Shown: positions 34,139 to 44,671 of the stretch, in pieces | Position numbering within the stretch: the stretch's first letter is position 1 | Layout of the letters: every line of letters begins with the position of its first letter | Assembly (NCBI GenBank): GCA_963580285.1 | Contig: OY757026.1 | Span: 50,443,143-50,507,142, forward strand | Length of the DNA: 64,000 nucleotides | DNA from: Lucinisca nassula | Taxonomy: Eukaryota; Mollusca; Bivalvia; Lucinida; Lucinidae | Direction: 5' to 3' | Notes under the pieces: generated by a model | The model's database searches: none | Told to the model about the DNA's origin: nothing | Seen by the model: the letters and a program-made list of their open reading frames with translations, nothing else | Translations under genes and position numbers: made by a program

Positions 34139-34400
34139 TCCCGTTCTATTTTTAGAACCGGAAGTACGTCACGAAAAAAGCTCCTATAAAAGCATGGGCT
34201 AATTTCCTTGACAAAAATGTCAAATACAGATTCCAAAAGTAATATATGGTGTTTTGGGGAGCTTCCATAAACATTTTTAATAGCAAATAGAACGGGGGGG
34301 GGGGGGGGGGGGGTGAAAAAAAAGTCCGTTCCGGTTATTGCAGGTCCGTTCCGGTTATTGGGTCCGTTCCGGTTAGTAAACGCACCCGAAAAAAAAAAAA
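34139..34400. repeat. small inverted-end element, (G)20 and CCGTTCCGGTTA repeats
   Basis: CCCGTTCTATTT (34140) faces AAATAGAACGGG (34286). A 20-G homopolymer follows (34294-34313), then three GTCCGTTCCGGTTA units (34323-34377). The poly-G run is a likely site of assembly length error. Confidence 0.55.
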
Positions 34401-34459
34401 AAACATAAATAAGTCATCAAAGACAATAAACAAGATAATTATCAACCTAATACAACATA

Positions 34460-34545
34460 TATGTCCACAAATTAACTCATCTATGCTGATTTCAGTTGTG
34501 AATGTTTAGTACCTTTTTTCGATTGTCAAAATTTACTCCCGGATT
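34460..34545. repeat. chimeric fragment joining two pieces of 28.3-28.9 kb
   Basis: Positions 34460-34500 match 28863-28903 in inverse orientation (TAACTCATCTATGCTGATTT). Positions 34499-34545 match 28294-28340 directly (TTTAGTACCTTTTTTCGATT). The two source pieces are over 500 bp apart and in opposite orientation. Confidence 0.85.
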
Positions 34546-35707
34546 GCTCTCGTATGTGAAGGAATAGTTGTTGTTTTTGATGTATTTCTCTCGTATATAA
34601 TGAAATGTGACATGAAGCGTGTACCGTTTCTCAATGTTGGGATGCCCGGCGGGGTAGGGGCGGTCATGTCATATTCCCTTATATGCCGGGGAAACACACG
34701 GTCTCCATGTTTATTACATGCTTTAATATTGTTTTTGAACTTTCTCAATTTATAGAATACTTTTATCTGCGGGGACTGTTTTGTAATAACACGACGTGAA
34801 GTAGATATAACTCGAAGATTATGGATTGGAGGTTGGGAATCGTCGGCGGTTTTGTGACCACGAACATTTTTCTGTGTTGATAAAATTGAAAACCACATTT
34901 ATTTGTCAATTCTGTCCTACATCCATACTGGCGCAGCGTATAAACTCTCAGCTAATTCTACAACAGTTAAATAGTCTATACCATTTTCAAGCTTTTATGC
35001 TTAATTTATACGACACTATTATACCTGCTGCGATATTAACTCTATCAATGGTATGATATGTCACATCATCACGAACACACGCCTATGTAGTTTTTACCCA
35101 CTTAAGCCCCACTTTTAAATAGTAAAACTGGGGATCGATATTTTTCTTATTTCTGTTTAAAATCATAGATTGCGAGTCCTCGCCGAGGCGGTTCTAACGA
35201 GTACCAACAATCTATGTTTTGACCAGAAAAAAAAAACGTCAGATTTTATATTCAGAAAAGTACCACTTTTGTCTTTTATTTGGTGGTATTTTTATTTATT
35301 TTTTTTTTTTTTCAATATAATTGAATAGGCGTGTTTTCATAATGCGGCGATACTCCTTTTGCGACAAGAATTGTAATTGATTGTATTTAAAAAGAACAGA
35401 ATTCATATTCTATCAATTTAATATTCCTTCTTTAACCAATCCTCTGTAATACATCAAAACCAGCACTGAACATAGAAATAATGAAGTTCGAGAAAGCACA
35501 TAATTGAGAAAGTTCAAAAACAATATTAAAGCATGTAATAAACATGGAGACCGTGTGTTTCCCCGGCATATAAGGGAATATGACATGACCGCCCCTACCC
35601 CGCCGGGCATCCCAACATTGAGAAACGGTACACGCTTCATGTCACATTTCATTATATACGAGAGAAATACATCAAAAACAACAACTATTCCTTCACATAC
35701 GAGAGCA
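34546..35707. repeat. inverted repeat with 205-bp near-identical arms
   Basis: The left arm 34546-34752 (GCTCTCGTATGTGAAGGAAT...AAGTTTCTCAATT-like end) is mirrored at 35500-35707 (AATTGAGAAAGTTC...CTTCACATACGAGAGC). I noticed no mismatch in the arms. The 750-bp loop holds a hairpin at 35160-35220. A third partial copy of the arm end follows at 35700-35775. Confidence 0.9.
35160..35220. repeat. hairpin of the 'GAGTACC' family in the loop
   Basis: ATAGATTGCGAGTCCTCGCC is mirrored by GGTTCTAACGAGTACCAACAATCTAT, with a GAGG turn. Confidence 0.6.
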
Positions 35708-35864
35708 ATACATCAAAAACAACACTAAAACACGTAATGAACACGGAGATAGTGTGTTTCCCCGGCATATAAACGAGTTCAACAATTTATGTCTGGAGAT
35801 CAATTAAGAATAATTATCACAAAGTGGGTTTTACGGGGGTATACATTCCTTTACTTATTTCTGC

Positions 35865-36080
35865 ACATTCACATAGGTTGTGGGTACCCGTTAAAACCGC
35901 CACAATGAGGCGGTTCTAACGAGCACAAGCTTATGTCTGGAGAACAAATAAGAAAAAAACATGGTTTTACGAGGGTATACAATCCTTTACTTATTTCTGC
36001 ACTAACACATAGGTTGTGGGTACCCGTTAAAACTGCCTCAATGAGGCGGTTCTAACGAGTACAACTATTTATGTCTGGAG
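35865..36080. repeat. two adjacent 'GGTTGTGGGTACCCGTTA' hairpins
   Basis: Positions 35872-35934 and 36007-36075 each have CATAGGTTGTGGGTACCCGT, a CAATGAGGCGG turn and TTCTAACGAG. They are separated by a repeated GAGGGTATACAATCC flank, so this is a tandem duplication of about 135 bp. Confidence 0.75.
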
Positions 36081-36144
36081 AATAAATGATAAAAAATATC
36101 ACATATTAACATCGGAAAAGTAGCGATTTTGGGGATATGTAAAA

Positions 36145-36757
36145 ACAAGAGGCTCAATGAGCCTAAACCTCTCACCTGAGGAACTTAAGTTTTAACAATT
36201 CACAGACTTGACTACTAAATCTGCTAATAGAATCCAGCCCATTGACCCTTACAGGATATAAGTCATCATTATTGCATTGCATTCCAAGTTTGAGACTTCT
36301 AGCTTCTATAGTTCCTGAGAAATCTTTGACGAAAATTTAACATTGGTCAAAATGGAGAGAAAGAAGAATGAAAGAACAGATGAACAAATAAGCTGAGAAA
36401 GCCCAATGTCTCTTACACAAAATAAGTCATCATTATTCTATTGAATACCAAATTTGATGCTTCTAGCTTTTATAGTTCCTGAGAAATCTTTGATTAAAAA
36501 TTTAACATTGGTCTATTATCTCTATATGGAGAGAAAGAAGAATGAAGGAACAAATGAACCAGACTAGCTCCAAAACCTAATGCAGCCTTTCCCCTTGCCC
36601 AATGGTGCTACACATAAAATTTAAACAAGATTGGTCGACTGCCTTCTGAGATATGCTTCATTGAAAGTGTGGACGACGGATGGACGGACGACAGACGACG
36701 GACTCCGGAGCCTTGGTATACTATCGGCTCATTGGAGCCTTTGGCTCAGGTGAGCTA
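36145..36757. mobile_element. hairpin-ended non-autonomous element
   Basis: It starts ACAAGAGGCTCAATGAGCCT and ends at a GGAGCCTTTGGCTC hairpin followed by AGGTGAGCTAAAAA. Two internal direct units share GCTTTTATAGTTCCTGAGAA. Similar ends occur at 39280-39320 and 63675-63728. Confidence 0.65.
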
Positions 36758-39320
36758 AAAATTCAAGTCGCTATTTCTGTCACAACATTTTCCCTACGTT
36801 AAGTCTATGGGCAAATTTTTTTGTCTCTCAAGGTCACGTAACTCCGAGGTCAATATTCCGATTCGGCCCAAAATCGAACTTAACCAAGATTTTATGCCTG
36901 TCCTCGTTACCTGCAAGTTTGAAGCTGATATGAATAAAAATAAAGTTGCTATCGTGGTCACAACGTATTTTTGTATGCTCAAGGGCAGGTAACTCCAAGG
37001 CAAATATTCCGATTCGGCCAAAAATCGAACTTAACCGAGATTTTATGTCTGTCCTCGTTACCTGCAAGTTTGAAGCTGATCTGAAAAAAAAAATCAAGTC
37101 GCTATCGTAGTCGCAACATTTTCCCTAATTAAGTCTATGGGCAAATTTTTTGTCGCTCAAGGTCACGTAACTCCGAGGTCAATATTCCGATTCGGCCCAA
37201 AATTGAACTTAACCGAGATTTTATGCCTGTCCTAGTTTCCTGCAAGTTTGAAGCTGATATGAATAAAAATAAAGTTGCTATCGTGGTCACAACGTATTTT
37301 TTTATGCTCAAGGACAGGTAACTCCAAGCCAAATAATCCGATTAGGCCCAAAATCGAACTTAACCGAGATTTTATGTCTGTCCTCGTTACCTGCAAGTTT
37401 GAAGCTGATCTGAAAAAAATTCAAGTCGCTATCGTAGTCACAACATTTTCCCTATGTAAAGTCTATGGGCAAATTTTTTGTCGCTCAAGGTCATGTAACT
37501 CCGAGGTCAATATTCCGATTCGAACTTAACTGAGATTTTATGCCTGTCCACGTTACCTGCAAGTTTGAAGCTGATCTGAATAAAAATAAAGTTGCTATCG
37601 TGGTCACAACGTATTTTTTTATGCTCAAGGGCAGGTAACTCCAAGGCAAATAATCCGATTCGGCCCAAAATCTAACTTAACCGAGATTTTATGTCTGTCC
37701 TCGTTACCTGCAAGTTTGAAGCTGATCTGAAAAAAATTCAAGTCGCTATCGTAGTCACAACATTTCCCTATGTTCAGTCTATGGGCAAATTTTTTGTCGC
37801 TCAAGGCCACGTAACTCCGAGGTCAATATCCCGATTCGGTCCAAAATCGAACTTAACCGGGACTTTATGCCTGTCCTCGTTACCTGCAAGTTTGAAGCTG
37901 ATCTGAATAAAAATAAAGTTGCTATCGTGGTCACAACGTATTTTTTCATGCTCAAGGGCAGGTAACTCCAAGGCAAATAATCCGATTCGGCCCAAAATCG
38001 AACTTAACCGTGATTTTATGTCTGTCCTCGTTATCTGCAAGTTTGAAGCTGATCTGAAAAAAATTCAAGTCGCTATCGTAGTCACAACATTTTCCCTATG
38101 CTAAGTCTATGGGCAAATTTTTTGTCGCTCAAGGTCATGTAACTCCGAGGTCAATATTCCGATTCTGCCCAAAATCGAACTTAACCGAGATTTTATGCCT
38201 GTCCTCGTTACTAGCTACAGTGATGACAACATTTTCCCCATGTTAAGTCGATAGGCAATTTTTCGGGCGCTCAAGGGGACGTAACTCTTGAGTGAATTAT
38301 CTGATTCGGCCCAAAATCGAACTTGACCGAGATTTTATGCCTGTACTGGTTATCTGCAAGAATGAAGTCGATCAGAAAAAAATTGACGGAGCTAGAGTGA
38401 TGACAAGCTTTTTCCTATGTGAAGTCTATGGGAGCTACATGTTGCCATGGCAACCAGAGTTCCACTCAGATCTGCCTGAAAACCTAATGAAGCCTTTCCA
38501 CTTGCCCAATAATGCGACACATGAAATTCGATCAAAGTTGGCCAAGTAGTCTTTAAGATATACATTTTTGAAATTCCCATTAACCCTAATGCAAAAACAC
38601 ACAAGGGCAGGTAACTCCTAAGTGAATGATTCGATTCTGCCAGTTATCGAACTTGACCGAGATTTCATGGCTGTGCTGGTTATCTGCAAGAATAAAGCCA
38701 ATCTGAAAATAATTGAAGCAGCTACGGTGATGACAACATTCTCCCCATGTTAAGTCAATAGGCAATTTTTTCAACGCTCAAGGGCACGTAACTCCTGAGT
38801 GAATAATCCGATTCAGCCCAAAATCGAACTTGATCGAGATTTCATGCCTGTCCTCGTTATCTGCAAGAATGAAGTCGATCAGAAAAAAATTGACGGAGCT
38901 AGAGTGATGACAAGCTTTTTCCTAACGCTCAAGGGCACGTAACTCCTGAGTGAATAATCCGATTCAGCCCAAAATCGAACTTGATCGAGATTTCATGCAT
39001 GTCCTCGTTATCTGCAAGAATGAAGTCGATCAGAAAAAAATTGACGGAGCTAGAGTGATGACAAACTTTTTCCTATGTTAAGTCTATGGGAGCTATTTGT
39101 TGCCATGGCAACCAGAGTTCCAATCCGATCTGCCCGAAAACAGTATGCAGCCTTTCCCCCTACCTGATAATGCTTCACATGAAATTTGATCAAGATTGGC
39201 CCACTGGTTCCGGAGATATACTTCTTTGAAAATGTGGACGACGGACGACGACGGACGACGAACGCCGGTTCGTGGTATACTAATACCTCACATGAGCCTT
39301 CGGCTCAGGTGAGCTAAAAA
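36758..39320. mobile_element. hairpin-ended element with 165/335-bp tandem array
   Basis: About eight half-units of CGATTCGGCCCAAAATCGAA, TTATGCCTGTCCTCGTTACC and TGCAAGTTTGAAGCTGAT alternate between two variants (TTCAAGTCGCTATCGTAG and AAATAAAGTTGCTATCGTGG), giving a higher-order period near 335 bp. Later, more diverged units fill 38200-39200. It ends GAGCCTTCGGCTCAGGTGAG. All 60-85-codon frames here are repeat shadows. Confidence 0.75.
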
Positions 39321-39660
39321 AAACTTAAAAAAAAAACGCACTACTTCATTTCATGTAAAAAGTGGGGATAATGGGGCTCGAAATTATACAGGCGTGTTTT
39401 CATGACACAAGTTTCTAAATTTTATATCATTTTTTTTTTTTTTTTTTTCAATATGTTATTATTTTATAGCATCTTTAAAATATCTTACTGAATTACAAAA
39501 AAAAATGTAATCCGGTTATTTGAGCAATTAATTCAGGTGTCAATAAAGAACAACAGTAATTAAGGAACGTGTCAAAACGCCAGCGTTTAATCTCATAATA
39601 CACACACTAGCTATATAGGTGCGATAAATGAATGCGGCGATAAAAGAAAGCAATGTAAAG
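39321..39660. other. A/T-rich DNA, nothing recognised
   Basis: Homopolymer A and T runs. No exon or repeat family identified. Confidence 0.4.
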
Positions 39661-39664
39661 ATAT

Positions 39665-39787
39665 TTCATTGGGCGGCAGGGCTTGAGATGTCATTTTATC
39701 CAAATTAAAGGTAAAAGTCCCACAAAATCGGAAGCAACGTCTCCAAAATGATCTAAATAGTGCTGACGGTAATCAAAAGGGCGACTA
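39665..39787 (+). mobile_element. SINE-A, 5'-truncated
   Basis: GGGCGGCAGGGCTTGAGATG, then GTCTCCAAAATGATCTAAAT and AGTGCTGACGGTAATCAAAA. It retains only the 3' 120 bp and abuts the LINE directly. Confidence 0.75.
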
Positions 39788-40236
39788 TGAAACTATGAGG
39801 AAGGATGCCCTAAAATTTGCAAGAGAGAAATACTTTAATGGTCATTCAGACGCTCAGTCTGTCCAGGAGAACTTTGATTTGATAAAGTCTTTCATTCAAG
39901 CTTCGTCCGAAAATCATATCCCCTCCAAAACTAGCAGGTCTGTATCTTCAATTCCTTGGATCACACCAGAAATAAGAAGAAAAATTCGGAGGAGAAATAA
40001 GATTCATGCTAAGGCAAAAAGTCGGGAAGTGGTAAACTCAGAGCAAAATTTGAAAACTTGAGACGAGAAATTAAAAATGACATCAAAAATCAGCATGATC
40101 AGTATGTAAATAACTTGGTAGGTGATGTAAAGGCGAATCCCAGAGACTTCTACAGATATATCAATAGCCAGAAGAAAGATAGGCAAGGTATCCCACCCCT
40201 TAATATAAGAGGAGGGAACGGGGTCGCTGAATCGGA

Positions 40237-40680
40237 CATCTTCTTTCTTATGAATGTTTTCATTGCTCTTAAAGGAACTCATTTTTTGATTTTTATTTGC
40301 CTTCACTGCAGCTGGTGTTGTGCCGTGTGGCGGCCGTAAAACGTCTCCCCGTACATCAACCATAGTGCAGTTTATATTTTACTTTTGGTCCTTTGAGATC
40401 AGCGTGAATATTCTGAGAAATCAGAAATAAATTATGGTTTAGACTCATATTCTAGACAGGTTTTTAATTATTTGGACCCCATTTTGATTTATATCAGTCT
40501 TTGAATCGACTGCCTATTCGAAATTCGTAAAATTGCAGTATGTTTCCTCTGGCTTTCTTTGCCGGATCATTACAGGGTCACTGATGAGGCTTTATTAGCC
40601 GAAACTACGTAGTATGACTCATCTTCTTTCTTATGAATGTTTTCATTGCTCTTAAAGGAACTCATTTTTTTATTTTTATC
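40237..40680 (+). mobile_element. retrozyme-like element (383-nt unit plus 61-nt partial repeat)
   Basis: CATCTTCTTTCTTATGAATG begins at 40237 and again at 40620, an offset of 383. The repeated part is about 61 bp (to 40298 and 40680). The hammerhead motif sits immediately before the second repeat. The element interrupts the LINE frame between GVAESD and ERAEEL without shifting it, since the insertion length is a multiple of three. One unit plus a partial copy starting near the cleavage site is what is expected of animal retrozymes or Penelope-derived elements. No protein is encoded. Confidence 0.8.
40575..40620 (+). ncRNA. type I hammerhead self-cleaving ribozyme
   Basis: The core CTGATGA (40581-40587) and GAAA (40601-40604) flank stem II: GGCT/AGCC (40588-40591 with 40597-40600) and a 5-nt loop. 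Stem III is minimal: C605-G612 and T606-A611 around ACGT. The cleavage triplet is G-T-A, with the cut predicted after 40614. Stem I: GGGTCA (40575-40580) pairs with TGACTC (40615-40620), one pair being G-U. All invariant core residues are present, so this copy should be cleavage-competent. A very short stem III is typical of the hammerheads in Penelope-like and animal retrozyme elements. Confidence 0.88.
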
Positions 40681-43041
40681 TGAAAGGGCAGAGGAATTGG
40701 TTGGTCAATTCAATGATGCATTTAATAAAACTGAGTTCAACGAGGTTCCATTGACTGGAAGATCGGCCCCTTTCATGGAAAATATTGTTGTATCCTCTGC
40801 GGGAGTGATCAAGTTACTTAAAGGCTTGAACCCTTCTAAAGCTTTAGGGCCTGATGAGCTTCATCCTAGAGTCCTGAAGGAACTAGCAAACGAGTTAGGT
40901 CCAGTTTTTGCTCATCTTTTCCAACAATCTCTCGATACAGGTGAAATTCCCAAAGAATGGCTCCTAGCGAACATCTGTCCACTTTCAAAAAAGGGGACAG
41001 GGCTCTTGCTCGTAATTATCGCCCGGTGTCACTGACCTGTGTTCTATGTAAATTACTTGAACACATAGTCTGCTCAAACATCATGGCCCACTTGGATGAA
41101 CATAAACTTTTGTCAGACAGACAACATGCATTTAGGAAAAGGCATAGTTGCGAAACTAAGTTGAGCACGGTTATTAATGATTGGGCAAAAATCCTGGACA
41201 AATGTGGGCAGGTGGACACATTTATTCTGGACTTTGAGAAGGCTTTTGACACCCCTCCTCATGAACTACTTAAATCCAAATTATTTGGTTATGGAATTGG
41301 TGGGAAGACTCTTAAATGGATAGATTCCTTCCTTTGCTACAGAAAACAGCGTGTTGTTGTTAATGGTGAATCTTCAGTATGGGCGCCAGTTTTGTCTGGA
41401 GTCCCACAAGGGACTGTTCTTGGTACTCTATTGTTCTCCCTGTACATCAATGATATTTCCACTGACATTGACTCAGAAATAAGACTGTTCGCAGATGACT
41501 GTGTTTGTTACCGGGAAATTAGAGATACAGATGACTCACTGAAACTTCAGGCTGACATAGATAGATTAGGACGTTGGGCCAGAAAATGGGGCATGAGATT
41601 TCAACCAGTTAAATGCGATATTATGCAGATAACAAGGAAGAGATCTAATAAAGTTGAGGCTTCTTACACCTTAGAGGGAACGGTCCTCGAAAATGTGAAT
41701 TCCATTAAATACCTTGGTGTGACAATCACTCACGATTTGAGATGGAATACACACATTAGCAATATGTGTACAAAGGCGAATAGAACACTTGGTTTCCTGA
41801 GGCGAAATCTTCATCAGTGTCCTCAGGATGTGAAAGAGACAGCATACAGGGGACTTGTTCGCCCAATCTTGGAATATGGTAGTTGCATCTGGGACCCAAG
41901 CGGAGTGGTCCTTAATGAAGAAATTTAAAAAGTTCAGAATAGAGCTGCTAGATTTGTAACTGGAAATTATTGCTTTGAAACTGGGAGCATGACTGGAATT
42001 CTAGGAAAATTAAGATGGGAGTCTCTCAAGAAAAGGAGAAGAGACAGTAGGCTCATACTCTTATACAAAGGTCTAAAGGGTGCTGCCAGCATTCCAACAG
42101 ATGACCTTGTTCCCCCGGCTAGGCACTGTAGAAAACACCACTCAATGACGTTTCAGACCCTTACTACAAGAACGGATATTTATAAAGAATCTTTTTTCCC
42201 CCCGAACCATTAGAGATTGGAATGCCCTTTCCGATTCTATTATTTTGACGGCTGAAGGTGCTGAGGATTGTGTAGCTAAGTTTACATCTTTGGTTAGAGC
42301 TAGGGACTAACTTCCCATATCACAGGTCCTGGTGTATGAATGTCATTTGACGTGTCACCAGTAACAATTCTGATTCTGATTCTGACGGGGATGTCTAACC
42401 TAAAATCAAACAAACAACAAATGAACATCAAAAGTAAATAGCTCGCAGGATAGACTACTGAATACAGCTATAATACTATTGTATTTCATTTAGGCAGTGG
42501 CTAGGGATACGGGCCCGTATCTCTAGCCCACAGGGAATCAAGACAGTTCCCCGACAAGACAGTTCCCCGACACGGTTTTTGGAGACAGTTCCCCGACATA
42601 TTTGAAGACAGTTCCCCGACACTTTTGAAGACAGTTCCCCGACACTATTGTTCAAAGTCAAATGACCTGTGACTGATCATAATTGATTATCATAATTGAT
42701 AGTTCTTCTGTGTTCATCAATATTTTGAAGACAATTCACCGACAGACGTTTAGAAAATTAAATTATGGGTTCGTCGAAATTTTTGAAGACAGTTCCCCGA
42801 CAGTCTTTTACATGTAAAAAATAAAAGCTTATACTTGATGCCATTATCGATAAAGGCATCCTATTCACCTGAATTTGGTAGTATTGAACTAGACAAAGAA
42901 CCAATCCCACTAAATGGCATAACATGCGTTGTCGGCAGACTGACGGCGATACATTTTTAGGCTTTAAAGCTGACCGAGCATTAAAGACATCTACATTTAA
43001 ATTGAATCTTGACGAATGCTGACTGATGAACAAATTCCACA

Positions 43042-43172
43042 TTACCTCTCCTCTGGCTTAGACTTCCAGACAGATCATCGTCAGAACAAATGTCGGCGAG
43101 CTGTCTTGAAATCAACGAGGAAATTTCAGGCAACTCATTAATATAGTTGTCAAAGCTAGAAACGTCCAAATT
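43042..43172 (-). CDS. possible orphan exon (low confidence)
   Basis: A minus-strand open segment reads LDVSSFDNYINELPEISSL then ISRQLADICSDDDLSGSLSQ and RR. A possible acceptor (GATATTTTAG) precedes it and a good donor (AGAG|GTAATG) follows. The acidic, serine-rich composition looks protein-like, but I recognise no family. It lies inside the foldback's left part, so it may be captured host sequence or chance. Confidence 0.22.
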
Positions 43173-43190
43173 ATAACTAAAATATCTTAA

Positions 43191-44240
43191 GGACTATGAA
43201 AATGTCTTCCTGGCACGTGGGCTAAAATTCATGGGTGTTTAGCATGTTGACATATTTCTAGAAAAACAACCAATGATGTTCCAAATTAAAAGAATAAATA
43301 TAAAACATGCATATTAAAAAATGTATTTTTGTTGTTGGAAGAAAAAAATAAATATTCACTTTGTAAGAAAATTACATTTAAAAATGGTCCATTTTTGAAC
43401 GTAAGTTTCTCCATTGTCCTTCATTAGAAACATACCATTTTTACACCAAAATATACTTTAGTGTGTGTACTAGCAACGACGAGACGTGATTTTTCCAAAA
43501 ACTGGCATTATAACATTATGTCCCTGCCGATAGAACCCCTATCAACATGTAGAGTTCACTATACATTGTCATCCATGTACACAGTATGACGCACGGATTA
43601 AATTTAGCACTGGGGTAAATAAGCGTAGCGATAATAAAAATTCTGTCAAATCGTTATTATGGCTTTTGGACAAATCAAACAATTTTCTCCTCTTGTATTT
43701 ATTTAATGCATAATAATATTCACCAACTTAACGGAAGAATAAAGGAAATCATGATCTAGGCACAAAAATATTTAGAATAAAATCTGTTGTGCAGGATATT
43801 TTTACCATCGGTTAGCATGTTTATACCCCTGTTTTACCTGGAGAATTTACCAACCATGTATACAGTAATGGCTGTCAAAATGACCGTTCGATGGGTGTTT
43901 AAAAGAATGGATATATTGTTATTGTGGAAGTTTTTGGAAAAACTACTTCTCGTGCTTGCTAGGACATGGAATATACTTTAGGTTAATGTAAAAACTGAAT
44001 GTTTCCGAGGAAGGACAATGGAGAAACCGATGTTCAAAAATTGACCATTTTGAAAGGTAATTTTCTAATAAAGTAATTTATTATTTTTTCTTCTAAAAAC
44101 AGAAATACACTTTTTGATAAGCATATTTTATGATTATTCATATAATTTGGAACATTATGAGTTGCTTTTCTAGAAACTTGTCGACATTATAAACAACCGT
44201 AAATTTTAGCTCACGTGTCTGGTTGACATTTGCATATACC
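43191..44240. mobile_element. TTAA-flanked MITE with long TIRs, copy 1
   Basis: 1050 bp, with TTAA at 43187-43190 and 44241-44244. Starts GGACTATGAAAATGTC and ends GACATTTGCATATACC. The inverted arms extend about 350-400 bp (for example TTTCTCCATTGTCCTTCATT near 43410 faces AAGGACAATGGAGAAAC near 44014). No transposase. The 64-codon frame at 43787-43981 recurs in copy 2 only because the DNA is copied. Confidence 0.88.
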
Positions 44241-44671
44241 TTAAGACAATTCCCCGACACAGAAATACATTGCCTCTCTAAATCACAGGTACACCTTATC
44301 TATTCACAATGATCACTTAGCCTTTATTATCCCCAATTATCCCTAATTACCAATTAGGTCATTAAGACTATGAACAATAGTGTCGGGGAATTGGATTCAA
44401 AAGTGTCTGGGAACTAATTGCCTATTATAATTATCAGTCACATGTCATTTAACTTTGAACTGTAGTGTCGGGGAACTGTCTTCAAAAGTGTCGGGGAACT
44501 GTCTTCAAATGTGTCGGGGAACTGTCTCCAAAAACCGTGTCGGGGAACTGTCTTGTCGGGGAACTGTCTTGTTCCCCTGTGTGGTAATGTTATACTGCAA
44601 CACCGACAGATGAACCGGTGTTCCATAAAGTTAAATATCAACATGCTTGGTAAATACCACACTTCTCTTAA

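Larger units (their letters stand above)
39788..42415 (+). pseudogene. CR1/Jockey-type LINE, 5'-truncated and broken
   Basis: It encodes a non-LTR reverse transcriptase in pieces. Positions 39795-40236 give the linker (KFAREKYFNGHSD, SIPWITPEIRRKIRRRNK, NPRDFYRYINSQKKDRQGI). An inserted element occupies 40237-40680. Then come ERAEELVGQFNDAF, LNPSKALGPDELHPRVLKEL and the RT core at 40957-41928 (NYRPVSLTC, LDFEKAF, SGVPQGTVLG, RLFADDC near 41490, NSIKYLGVTI). A TAA at 41926 interrupts LNEEI/KVQNRAARFVTG. Frameshifts occur near 40055, in the CTTTC run at about 40983, and in a C-run near 42198 before IRDWNALSDSI. No endonuclease or RNase H is present. The 3' end is CTGATTCTGATTCTGA, then GACGGGGATGTCTAACC and a CAAACAAACAA tail. 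This copy cannot make a full protein. Confidence 0.9.
42530..44580. repeat. foldback with 'GACAGTTCCCCGACA' arrays
   Basis: The left arm 42530-42690 has five close copies of GACAGTTCCCCGACA, with a CGGTTTTTGGA spacer. It is inverted at 44420-44580 (TGTCGGGGAACTGTC). The outer ends read CACAGGGAATCAAGACAG and CTGTCTTGTTCCCCTGTG. Single copies of the motif lie at 42724, 42786 and 44246. The 43191-44240 MITE is inserted inside it at a TTAA. Confidence 0.82.
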
